A stretch of DNA of 9,170 nt. Source: Clostridia bacterium. GTDB taxonomy: Bacteria > Bacillota > Clostridia > Oscillospirales > CAG-272. A program made the position numbers and the translations under genes. The DNA is taken from the NCBI GenBank assembly GCA_024404475.1, contig JAKSPV010000052.1:1-9170 (forward strand). Reading direction: 5' to 3'. A model generated the notes under the pieces. That model had not been told where the DNA came from and did no database searches. It worked only from the letters and a program-made list of their open reading frames with translations. Below, in pieces: positions 1 to 6,410 of this stretch; the first letter of the stretch is position 1; every line of letters starts with the position of its first letter.

Positions 1-23
1 ATACTGTGATACCGGAGGCGCAT

Positions 24-1319
24 ATGCAGTTTTATCTGGCGATCGACATCGGCGCGTCCTCGGGACGCCACATCGTCGGCTGGCGTGAGAGAGGCGAAGT
101 CCAAACCCGCGAAGTCTACCGTTTCCCGAACGGCGTCACCCGCCGCGGCGGCCACCTCACGTGGGATCTCGATGCCTTGCTCTGCGGCGTCCGCGCCGGA
201 ATCCGCGCGGCAAAAGAAGCGTTTCCGGAGATCCGCAGCATGGCGATCGATACGTGGGGCGTCGATTACGTCCTCATGCAGGACGATAGGGAAGTCCTTC
301 CCGCCTATGCCTACCGCGACGACCGGACGGCGGACGTGATTCCGCTCGTGCATGAGACCGTCCCGTTTGAAGAACTGTACCGCCGTACCGGCTGCCAGTT
401 CCAGCCGTTCAATACGGTTTACCAGCTCGCGGCAGACCGCCTCACCGGCCGCCTCGACGGTGTCACCGATTTCCTCATGATCCCCGAATATATCGCCTAC
501 CGCCTTACCGGCGTCAAGGCGAAAGAATATACGAACGCCACGACGACGGGGCTCATCAGCGCCGAAACGGGCGATTTTGACCGTGAGCTGACGGCTCGCC
601 TCGGCCTCCCCGCGCACCTTTTTCCGCAGCTCTGCCGGCCGGGCACCGAGATCGGCACCTGTGACGGGATCCCAGTCGTCCTCGCGGCGACCCACGACAC
701 CGCCTCCGCTGTCGAGGGCATCCCCATGGGGGAGAACGAACTGTACATTTCCTCCGGCACGTGGTCGCTTCTCGGCGTCAAGACGGAACGTCCGCTGACC
801 GACGACGCCAGCCGCGCCGCGAACTACTCGAACGAAGGCGGCGTCGGCTATAACCGTTACCAAAAGAATATCATGGGCCTCTGGCTGATCAGCGAGCTTC
901 GCCGCGAGCTTTGCCCGACGCTCTCGCCGGACGAGGTCGAGCACCTGGCGGAAAGCAGTACGTTCGACGGCACGGCAGACGTCTCCGACGCCCGTTTCCT
1001 CGCGCCGGAGAGCATGAAAGCCGCGTTCGATTCCGACTTTGACGAGAGCGGCGAACCGCGTCCCGCCTCCACGGCGGATTATCTTCGTGCGGCGTACCAC
1101 TCGCTGGCACGCTGCTACGGCAGCGCCGTTTCCGAGATCGAGCACAATCTCGGCCGCACCTTCCGCACGCTGACGGTCGTCGGCGGCGGCGCGAAAGACA
1201 CATTCCTCACTCGTCTCACCGCCGAATATACGAAAAAACGCGTCGTTTCGCTTCCGATCGAGGCGACGGCGCTCGGCAACCTGAAAATTCAAATGGAGGC
1301 AGCACATGACACGCTTTGA
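24..1319 (+). CDS. rhaB: Rhamnulokinase (RhaB), C-terminally short
   Basis: Cytoplasmic FGGY-family sugar kinase that phosphorylates L-rhamnulose with ATP to L-rhamnulose 1-phosphate, the second step of L-rhamnose breakdown. The 431-residue protein shows the family motifs in order: phosphate-1 DIGASSGR (8-15), IDTWGVDY (75-82), the THDTASAV block with the likely catalytic base Asp225, phosphate-2 SSGTWSLLG (243-251), the adenosine-site VVGGGAKD (385-392) and PIEATALGN (411-419). The ATG at 24 is chosen because GGAGG lies 5 nt upstream (14-18); an in-frame GTG at 6 has no visible ribosome site. It is first in rhaB-rhaA-rhaD and overlaps rhaA by 14 bases, with the rhaA ribosome site inside its last codons. 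Oddity: the protein stops about 12 residues after the EATALGN motif, whereas relatives usually continue for 30 or more residues (E. coli RhaB is 489 aa). Identity is firm; whether the short end matters is unknown. Confidence 0.95.
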   Translation: MQFYLAIDIGASSGRHIVGWRERGEVQTREVYRFPNGVTRRGGHLTWDLDALLCGVRAGIRAAKEAFPEIRSMAIDTWGVDYVLMQDDREVLPAYAYRDDRTADVIPLVHETVPFEELYRRTGCQFQPFNTVYQLAADRLTGRLDGVTDFLMIPEYIAYRLTGVKAKEYTNATTTGLISAETGDFDRELTARLGLPAHLFPQLCRPGTEIGTCDGIPVVLAATHDTASAVEGIPMGENELYISSGTWSLLGVKTERPLTDDASRAANYSNEGGVGYNRYQKNIMGLWLISELRRELCPTLSPDEVEHLAESSTFDGTADVSDARFLAPESMKAAFDSDFDESGEPRPASTADYLRAAYHSLARCYGSAVSEIEHNLGRTFRTLTVVGGGAKDTFLTRLTAEYTKKRVVSLPIEATALGNLKIQMEAAHDTL

Positions 1320-2553
1320 AAGTGCGAAAGAGATCTACGCGTCCCTCGGCATCGACGTTGAGGCGGCGCTTGCGGCGGCCGCCGCGAAGCCGATCTCGAT
1401 CCATATCTGGCAGGGTGACGATGTCCGCGGCTTCGACAGCCTGACCGGCGGCGCCGGCAACGGCATACAGACGACGGGCAACTATCCGGGCGGCGCCCGT
1501 AATTTCGAGGAGCTGAAAGCCGACTTTCTCCGTGCCGCGTCGCTGATCCCCGGCAAGAAGCGGATCAACCTCCACGCCTGCTACGCCGTGTTCGCGGACG
1601 GCGAGTGGGTGGACCGCGACCGCATCACGTACCGCCATTTCGCCCCGTGGGTGGAGTTTGCCCGTGAAAACGGCTTCGGTATCGACTTCAATCCGACCGT
1701 TTTCAGCGATCCGATGATGCGCGACGGGCTTTCGCTTTCCTCGCCGGATGAGAGAACGCGCCGCTTCTGGATCGACCATTGCAAGGCATGCCGCCGCATC
1801 TCCGAGGAGATCGGCGAGGCGCTCGGCGATACCGTTCTCTGCAATCTCTGGATCCCCGACGGGCTCAAGGACACTCCCGCCGACCGTCTCGAACCGAGAG
1901 AACGTCTCCGCGCTGCACTCGACGAGATCTTCGCCGAGAAATATCCGCACGTCGTGGACAGTGTCGAGAGCAAGGTCTTCGCTATCGGCGTCGAAAGCTA
2001 CACCGTCGGCAGCAGCGAATTCTATATCAGCTACGCGGCGACGCACCCCGGCGTCTACCCGCTGCTCGACAACGGCCATTACCACCCGACCGAAACGGTC
2101 AGCGACAAGATCCCGGCGCTGCTCCCGTTCTTCGATAAGATCCCGCTCCACGTGACGCGCGGCGTCCGCTGGGACAGCGACCACGTCGTCCTCTTCGACG
2201 ATGAGATCCGCGAGATCATGCTCGAGGTCGTCCGCACGGGCGCCGTGGACCGCGTCCTCATCGGACTCGACTTTTTCGATGCGTCGATCAACCGCGTCGC
2301 CGCCTGGGTGATCGGCACCCGCGACGCCGAGAAGGCGTTGCTCTGGGCGCTGCTGCAGCCGCACGACGCTCTCCGCGCGGCACAGGAATCCGGCGACTTC
2401 ACGCGTCGGCTGATGCTCGCGGAAGAGAGCAAAACGCTTCCTTTCGGCGACGTCTGGACGGAGTACTGCCGCCGCGCGGGCGTTCCCGCCGACAGCAGCT
2501 GGTATGACTGCGTGATGCAATACGAAAAAGACGTTCTGGAGACACGAAAATGA
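1306..2553 (+). CDS. rhaA: L-rhamnose isomerase (RhaA)
   Basis: Converts L-rhamnose to L-rhamnulose in the cytoplasm, the first step of the pathway, as a metal-dependent TIM-barrel isomerase. The 415-residue length matches E. coli RhaA (about 419). Highly conserved blocks are present: SIHIWQGDDVRGFD (31-44), HACYAVFADGEWVDRD (90-105), FGIDFNPTVFSDP (124-136), GVESYTVGSSEFY (228-240), LLDNGHYHPTE (253-263), HVTRGVRWDSDHV (282-294) and LIGLDFFDASINR (318-330). Probable metal-site residues are Asp255, His258, Asp290, Asp292 and Asp322, judged by family pattern. The ATG at 1306 has GGAGG at 1295-1299 with a 6 nt gap. It overlaps rhaB upstream and shares an ATGA overlap with rhaD downstream, so the three proteins are probably translationally coupled. 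Confidence 0.98.
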   Translation: MTRFESAKEIYASLGIDVEAALAAAAAKPISIHIWQGDDVRGFDSLTGGAGNGIQTTGNYPGGARNFEELKADFLRAASLIPGKKRINLHACYAVFADGEWVDRDRITYRHFAPWVEFARENGFGIDFNPTVFSDPMMRDGLSLSSPDERTRRFWIDHCKACRRISEEIGEALGDTVLCNLWIPDGLKDTPADRLEPRERLRAALDEIFAEKYPHVVDSVESKVFAIGVESYTVGSSEFYISYAATHPGVYPLLDNGHYHPTETVSDKIPALLPFFDKIPLHVTRGVRWDSDHVVLFDDEIREIMLEVVRTGAVDRVLIGLDFFDASINRVAAWVIGTRDAEKALLWALLQPHDALRAAQESGDFTRRLMLAEESKTLPFGDVWTEYCRRAGVPADSSWYDCVMQYEKDVLETRK

Positions 2554-3362
2554 AAGATATTTTAACGGCACCGTTTCTCATAGATTTCGTCCGCACACTG
2601 ACCAATATGTACCGCCTCGGCTGGGACGAGCGCAACGGCGGCAACGTCAGCATGATCGTGGATGAAGAAAAGCTTCTCCCGTATCTGAACCCGCGGAAAG
2701 TGCTCCGCGAGATCCCGATCGGCTTCGCAGCACCGGAGCTTGCCGGCCGCTATTTCCTCGTCACCGGCACCGGCAAGTATTTCAAGAACGTCCAGTACGA
2801 TCCTGCCGCCAACCTTGGCCTCTTCCGGCTGAGCAAGAGCGGCGATACTGCCGAGCTTCTCTGGGGCTACTCGGACGGCGGCCAGTTCACGTCGGAACTG
2901 CCGGCGCATCTTATGAGCCACGCGGCGCGCCTCCGCGTCGATCCCGCGCACCGCATCGTCATGCACACGCACCCCGGCAACCTCCTTGCCATGACCTTCG
3001 TCCACACGCTCGACGAAAAAGAGTTCACCCGCACGCTCTGGCAGATGTGCACCGAGTGCATCGTCGTCTTCCCGGACGGCGTCAACGTTCTGCCGTGGAT
3101 GCTCTGCGGCACCACGTCGATCGGTGAGGCGACCGCGGCGAAAATGGCGAATGCCCGCCTCGTCGTCTGGTCACAGCACGGCATATACGGCGCCGGCCGC
3201 GATCTCGATGAGACCTTCGGGCTCATCGAAACGGCAGAGAAGGGCGCGGAGATCTATATGAAGATTGCCCACCTGCCTCGTCTTGCCACGATCACGGACG
3301 AGCAGCTCCACCTGCTCGAAGGCCGCTTCGGCCTCAAAGTCCGCGAGGGATATCTTGACTAA
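2550..3362 (+). CDS. rhaD: L-rhamnulose-1-phosphate aldolase (RhaD)
   Basis: Zinc-dependent class II aldolase that splits L-rhamnulose 1-phosphate into dihydroxyacetone phosphate and L-lactaldehyde. It is 270 residues, close to the 274 of E. coli RhaD. The N-terminal WDERNGGNVS (25-34) matches the phosphate-binding region of the aldolase II/fuculose aldolase family. The likely catalytic Glu116 sits in TSELPAH (114-120), and the zinc ligands are His139 and His141 in VMHTHPGN and His210 in WSQHGIYGAG. The ATG at 2550 overlaps the rhaA stop as ATGA, with GGAG at 2538-2541, 8 nt upstream. It is the last gene of the operon; a strong terminator begins 3 bases after its stop. The family also includes fuculose-1-phosphate aldolases (about 215 aa), but the length and neighbours fix it as RhaD. 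Confidence 0.97.
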   Translation: MKDILTAPFLIDFVRTLTNMYRLGWDERNGGNVSMIVDEEKLLPYLNPRKVLREIPIGFAAPELAGRYFLVTGTGKYFKNVQYDPAANLGLFRLSKSGDTAELLWGYSDGGQFTSELPAHLMSHAARLRVDPAHRIVMHTHPGNLLAMTFVHTLDEKEFTRTLWQMCTECIVVFPDGVNVLPWMLCGTTSIGEATAAKMANARLVVWSQHGIYGAGRDLDETFGLIETAEKGAEIYMKIAHLPRLATITDEQLHLLEGRFGLKVREGYLD

Positions 3363-3365
3363 CAT

Positions 3366-3393
3366 AAAAGCCGCTCCGATGAGCGGCTTTTTT
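3366..3393. terminator. Bidirectional intrinsic terminator between rhaD and the SGNH hydrolase
   Basis: An 11-bp perfect stem (3366-3376 with 3381-3391) closes a CGAT loop. On the plus strand it is followed by a run of six T (3388-3393), and on the minus strand by four T. It ends the rha operon and also receives the converging hydrolase gene, whose TAA stop (3392-3394) sits on the edge of the T-run. The plus side should work better because its T-tract is longer. Confidence 0.92.
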
Positions 3394-4063
3394 ATATGGC
3401 TGAAACGAGATAGTCTTCGATCATCCGGTGCCCCCGGGCCGTCGGGTGGATGCCGTCCTCCGAAAGCAGAGCGGGAAAATCGTGCGAGCGGAGAAACAGC
3501 GAGCGCAGATCGACGACGGGGCACCCGAGCCGGACGGCGAGCGCTGTCACGGCGTTGTTGTAGCTTTCGTGCCAGCGGTAGAGCATCGACGCGTCGCCGA
3601 GCCACCTGAGAATATTATCGTAGGAACGCCCGCGGCTGATGAAGGCGAGATATTTTTCCGCATCGATCGGCACGAGCGTTGAGACGGCCACCTCAGCGCC
3701 GTTTTCGCGTGCGAGCCGCACCGTTTCTTCGTAGAGTTCCGAGAATTGCTCCGGCTCTGTGTGCGGCAAATGCTGTTCATCCGGCGCGTCGGAGACCGCC
3801 GACCAGTCAAAATCGCAGTCGTTGCCGCCGAGTTCCAAAAGAAGCCGTACGCCGCGGAGATCATCTCCGTTTTCGATCATCGCCGCGAGCCGCTGATGCC
3901 CGTCCGTCACCGTGCTGCCCATGCGGCAGAAACGCTTTGCTTCGATCTGCCTTTCCGCGAGCCGCGTTTCGAGCGTGCTGCCGTAAAGCTTGTACCGGCC
4001 CGCGCCGGCGTCGTACGTAACACCTTTCAAAACGGAATCCCCGATGATCATGAGCTTGTTCAT
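3392..4063 (-). CDS. SGNH/GDSL-family hydrolase (putative esterase/lipase)
   Basis: Predicted serine hydrolase of the SGNH superfamily, 223 residues with no signal peptide, so probably cytoplasmic. Block I GDS (8-10) gives the nucleophile Ser10, block II RMGST (47-51) gives the oxyanion glycine Gly49, block III GGND (79-82) gives Asn81, and block V DGIHP (203-207) gives the Asp203/His206 pair. All four SGNH residues are therefore present. The substrate cannot be told; relatives cleave acyl or acetyl esters on lipids, thioesters or sugars, and nearby rhamnose use is only weak support for a glycan-ester role. The ATG at 4063 is chosen because GGAGG lies 6 nt upstream and the protein then begins right at the MNKLMIIGDS strand; a 27-residue longer reading frame would run through the promoter. 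It is a single gene converging on rhaD and divergent from the XRE gene. Confidence 0.9.
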   Translation of the reverse strand: MNKLMIIGDSVLKGVTYDAGAGRYKLYGSTLETRLAERQIEAKRFCRMGSTVTDGHQRLAAMIENGDDLRGVRLLLELGGNDCDFDWSAVSDAPDEQHLPHTEPEQFSELYEETVRLARENGAEVAVSTLVPIDAEKYLAFISRGRSYDNILRWLGDASMLYRWHESYNNAVTALAVRLGCPVVDLRSLFLRSHDFPALLSEDGIHPTARGHRMIEDYLVSAI

Positions 4064-4082
4064 CCCGTGCCTCCCTGACCCC

Positions 4083-4111
4083 TTGCAATTTTTGCCGATC
4101 CGTGCTATACT
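4083..4111 (+). promoter_or_regulatory. Predicted extended -10 promoter for the XRE regulator
   Basis: TTGCAA (4083-4088), a 17-bp spacer and TATACT (4106-4111), with TG at 4103-4104 giving an extended -10 (TGCTATACT). Start of transcription is expected near 4118, which leaves a leader of about 130 nt before the XRE gene. The same box pair with the same spacing appears before the MATE gene. Confidence 0.75.
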
Positions 4112-4112
4112 T

Positions 4113-4141
4113 ATCATACAAGAAGAGCCGCGAAGAGACAA
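4113..4141 (-). promoter_or_regulatory. Predicted sigma-A promoter for the SGNH hydrolase
   Basis: Read on the minus strand, TTGTCT (4136-4141) and TATGAT (4113-4118) are separated by 17 bp, 4/6 and 5/6 matches to consensus. Transcription would start near 4106, leaving a leader of about 40 nt before the ATG at 4063. The -10 element lies 1 bp from the -10 element of the plus-strand promoter. Confidence 0.6.
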
Positions 4142-4185
4142 CACACGGCCGGTCGAACGAGGATAGACAGACAGGAGAGTTGTAT

Positions 4186-4219
4186 TCTACCGCCGGTAGA
4201 GTCCGTTTCGGTAGCCGGC
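4186..4219 (+). repeat. Inverted and repeated GGTAG/CCGG motifs in the XRE leader
   Basis: TCTACC (4186-4191) and GGTAGA (4195-4200) form a perfect inverted repeat around GCC. CTACCG (4187-4192) is also complementary to a second CGGTAG at 4209-4214, and GCCGG (4192-4196) to CCGGC (4215-4219). The RNA could fold in more than one way, or the DNA could be an operator. It lies downstream of the predicted start site and just before the ribosome site. No known riboswitch is recognised. Confidence 0.45.
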
Positions 4220-4248
4220 AGAACGCGTAACAGAGGAAAGTGGTACAG

Positions 4249-4848
4249 ATGGAAGAGATCAGAAAGAACGTGGCGGATAACATCGCCGCGCTGCGGACGT
4301 CGTGTGGCATGACGCAGGCGCAGTTTGCCGAAAAACTGAATTATTCCGACAAGGCTATCTCCAAATGGGAACGCGGAGAGTCGGTCCCGGACGTGACGAT
4401 CCTCAAACAGATCGCCGACCTTTTCGGCGTAACGGTCGATTGGCTGATCGCACCGCACGGAGAAGACGACCGTCCCGCCGCCGCGGAAGCACCGTCGTAC
4501 AGACGTCATAACGAACTTTTGATTTCGCTTCTCTCGGCACTCGGCGTGATCTTCGTCGCAGCGATCGTTTTTGCCGCACTTCTCATCGCCGGCGTGCCGC
4601 ACGCGTGGCTTGTGTTTCTGTGGGCGGTGCCGCTTGCGGCGACTGATCTGCTCGTTTTCAACGCGATCTGGGGCGTTTACCGTCGGAACTTCATTTTCAT
4701 TTCCGTCATGATCTGGACGTTTCTGGCGGCGATCTACGTTACATTCGGCGTTTTGCTCGGCGCGTGGGAACTGTGGTATATCTTCTTTTTCGGCCTTCTC
4801 CTCCAATGTGCGACGGTTTTCTGGTCGGGGATCCGCGTGACAAAATAA
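4249..4848 (+). CDS. XRE-family regulator with four-helix membrane domain
   Basis: Predicted membrane-anchored transcription regulator, 199 residues from the chosen ATG. Residues 8-67 form a Cro/C1 helix-turn-helix: IAALRTSCGMTQAQFAEKLNYSDKAISKWERGESVPDV carries the TQ..A..L recognition pattern and the SKWERG signature. A polar linker (69-87) leads to four hydrophobic segments at about 90-114, 119-141, 147-170 and 173-195. The protein would bind DNA at the inner face of the membrane and may sense a membrane or envelope signal through the helices; the signal and targets are not visible. Start choice is uncertain: the GAGG at 4233-4236 is 12 nt from the ATG at 4249 but only 3 nt from an in-frame GTG at 4240, which would add three residues. 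It stands alone, with its own promoter and terminator. Control of its own promoter, the divergent hydrolase or the downstream MATE operon is possible inference. Confidence 0.9.
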   Translation: MEEIRKNVADNIAALRTSCGMTQAQFAEKLNYSDKAISKWERGESVPDVTILKQIADLFGVTVDWLIAPHGEDDRPAAAEAPSYRRHNELLISLLSALGVIFVAAIVFAALLIAGVPHAWLVFLWAVPLAATDLLVFNAIWGVYRRNFIFISVMIWTFLAAIYVTFGVLLGAWELWYIFFFGLLLQCATVFWSGIRVTK

Positions 4849-4887
4849 AAAAGATGGCACTGCCACATCTGCGGCGGTGCCTTTTTT
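4847..4887 (+). terminator. Intrinsic terminator after the XRE gene
   Basis: A 9-bp stem with one G-U pair (4856-4864 with 4873-4881) closes an 8-nt loop and is followed by six T (4882-4887). An A-tract precedes it, starting inside the XRE stop codon. It separates the XRE gene from the MATE promoter that follows. Confidence 0.88.
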
Positions 4888-4920
4888 GTATCCAACGCCA
4901 TGGAAAAGGGCCGCCGCCGC

Positions 4921-4949
4921 TTGCAATCCTCCGGACGATGTGGTATACT
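4921..4949 (+). promoter_or_regulatory. Predicted extended -10 promoter for the MATE operon
   Basis: TTGCAA (4921-4926), a 17-bp spacer and TATACT (4944-4949), with TG at 4941-4942 giving TGGTATACT. Start of transcription is expected near 4956, about 27 nt before the MATE start codon. Box sequences and spacing are identical to those of the XRE promoter at 4083-4111. Confidence 0.78.
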
Positions 4950-4982
4950 GTAACAAGAAAAATATGGTTTGGAAGCGATATG

Positions 4983-6410
4983 ATGACGAAAATCAAGAGA
5001 TTATTCAAGCGCGAACGGCATGACGTCGATATGACCGAAGGGAATATCGCCGGCAACCTCGTCCGTTTCGCGCTGCCGCTGCTCGTCGGGAACCTGTTCC
5101 AGCAGCTTTATAATATGGTCGATACGTGGGTGATCGGTCAGACAGGGCAGGACGGTGCATATGCCGCCGTCGGCAGCGTCGGCCCGATCATCAATATTCT
5201 GATCGGCTTTTTCTCCGGCCTTGCCACCGGCGCCGGCGTCGTCATCTCGCAGTATTACGGCTCGAAAAATGAAAAGCGCGTCCACGACGCGGTGCATACC
5301 TCGATCGCCATGACGCTCGTTATGGCCGTCCTCTTCACGGTGCTCGGCGTCGTTATGACGCCGTGGATCCTCGGGCTGATGCTCGACGGCACGTCCGAAG
5401 ACCCCGCCGCTGTCTATCCCTTCGCCAAAACCTACCTTACGATCTATTTCGCCGGCGTCACCGGTCTCATGATCTACAATATGTGTGCGGGCATCCTCCG
5501 CGCCGTCGGCGACAGCCGCCGCCCGTTCTATTTTCTCGTCGTTTCCGCCGTCACGAATACCGTTCTTGACCTCGTGTTCGTCTTCTGGTTCGACATGGGC
5601 GTCGCCGGTGTTGCCTACGCCACGGTCATCGCACAGCTGCTTTCCGCGGTACTTTCCGCGCTGACGCTCCTGCGCTCGAGATCCGTCGTCCGCGTCGTGA
5701 TCCGTGAGATCCGCTTCCGCTGGGACATCCTCGGACAGATCATCCGCATCGGTATCCCCGCCGCGATCCAGATGGCGCTTACCGCGTTCTCCAACGTCTT
5801 TGTCCAGTCCTATATCGCCGGCGTCAACGGCGATCAGACCTATTCACTCGGCGGTTGGACGACGTACTCTAAGATCGACCAGCTCCTGTTCCTCCCGCTG
5901 CAGACGCTCGCCCTCGCGATCACGACCTTCGTCGGACAGAACCTCGGCTGCGGCAATCTCGACAGAGCCAAGCGTGGTACGCGCCTTGCGTTTCTCATGG
6001 CGCTCGGTACCGTTCTCGTTCTTATGATTCCGCTCATGGTCTTCGCCCCGCAGCTTTCGGCGATTTTCAACGACAGTGCACCCGTCGTCGCGAATGCCGT
6101 CCGCCTGCTCCGGTGCATTACGCCGTTCTATCTCTTCTGCTGCGTCAACCAGATCTTCTCCGGTGCGATCCGCGGCGCGGGCAACAGCGGCGCTCCGATG
6201 ATCATCATGCTCGTGACCTTCGTCGGCTGCCGGCAGATCTACCTGTTTATCATGGCAAACTATATCTCGAACGAACTGCTCCCGGTCGGCCTCGGTTATC
6301 CGTTCGGCTGGTTCATGTGCGCGCTCGTTACGCTCGTGTATTATAAATTCTTCTTCCGCTTCGACAAATACCGCCTGACGGCGGAACAGAAAGAGGAGGA
6401 AAACGCCTGA
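4983..6410 (+). CDS. MATE-family multidrug/metabolite exporter
   Basis: Inner-membrane antiporter of the multidrug and toxin extrusion family, expected to export organic cations or metabolites using a Na+ or H+ gradient. The 475 residues are the usual length for twelve helices in two six-helix halves. A short basic N-terminus is followed by the family opening MTEGNIAGNLVRFALPLLVGNLFQQLYNMVDTWVIG (17-52), with PLLVGNLFQQLYNMVD typical of helix 1. GILRAVGDSRRPF (170-182) in the first half is mirrored by GAIRGAGNSGAPM (394-406) in the second. A charged tail (465-475) ends the protein. Two adjacent ATGs exist at 4980 and 4983; the second gives a 7-nt gap to the weak GGAAG site (4971-4975). Frame extension to 4764 crosses the XRE gene, its terminator and the promoter, so it is rejected. 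The stop overlaps the next start as TGATG. The substrate is unknown. Confidence 0.93.
   Translation: MTKIKRLFKRERHDVDMTEGNIAGNLVRFALPLLVGNLFQQLYNMVDTWVIGQTGQDGAYAAVGSVGPIINILIGFFSGLATGAGVVISQYYGSKNEKRVHDAVHTSIAMTLVMAVLFTVLGVVMTPWILGLMLDGTSEDPAAVYPFAKTYLTIYFAGVTGLMIYNMCAGILRAVGDSRRPFYFLVVSAVTNTVLDLVFVFWFDMGVAGVAYATVIAQLLSAVLSALTLLRSRSVVRVVIREIRFRWDILGQIIRIGIPAAIQMALTAFSNVFVQSYIAGVNGDQTYSLGGWTTYSKIDQLLFLPLQTLALAITTFVGQNLGCGNLDRAKRGTRLAFLMALGTVLVLMIPLMVFAPQLSAIFNDSAPVVANAVRLLRCITPFYLFCCVNQIFSGAIRGAGNSGAPMIIMLVTFVGCRQIYLFIMANYISNELLPVGLGYPFGWFMCALVTLVYYKFFFRFDKYRLTAEQKEEENA

Noticed and set aside
1..23. Possible -10 box (ATACTG at the very start) for the rha operon
   Set aside because: It resembles the TATACTG of the MATE promoter, but the first base and the -35 region are outside the window, and the leader would be only a few bases long.
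6..23. GTG at 6 as the rhaB start
   Set aside because: It adds six residues not typical of the family, and the GGAGG at 14-18 is placed ideally for the ATG at 24.
1216..2571. 451-codon minus-strand open frame opposite rhaA
   Set aside because: It is antisense to a clearly conserved isomerase, the product is Arg/Ala/Asp/Val-rich with no domain, and no ribosome site is evident. It reflects GC-rich codon bias.
4180..4230. Possible 16-codon leader peptide starting at TTG before the XRE gene
   Set aside because: AGGAG is only 2 nt from the TTG, there is no run of regulatory codons, and a frame this short arises easily by chance.
4114..4310. Minus-strand open frames over the XRE gene and its leader
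   Set aside because: They run through two promoters and oppose a well-recognised helix-turn-helix domain; their products show no recognisable motif.
4764..4982. N-terminal extension of the MATE protein by 73 residues
   Set aside because: It would start inside the XRE gene and read through that gene's terminator and the TTGCAA/TATACT promoter; the extra sequence is not MATE-like.
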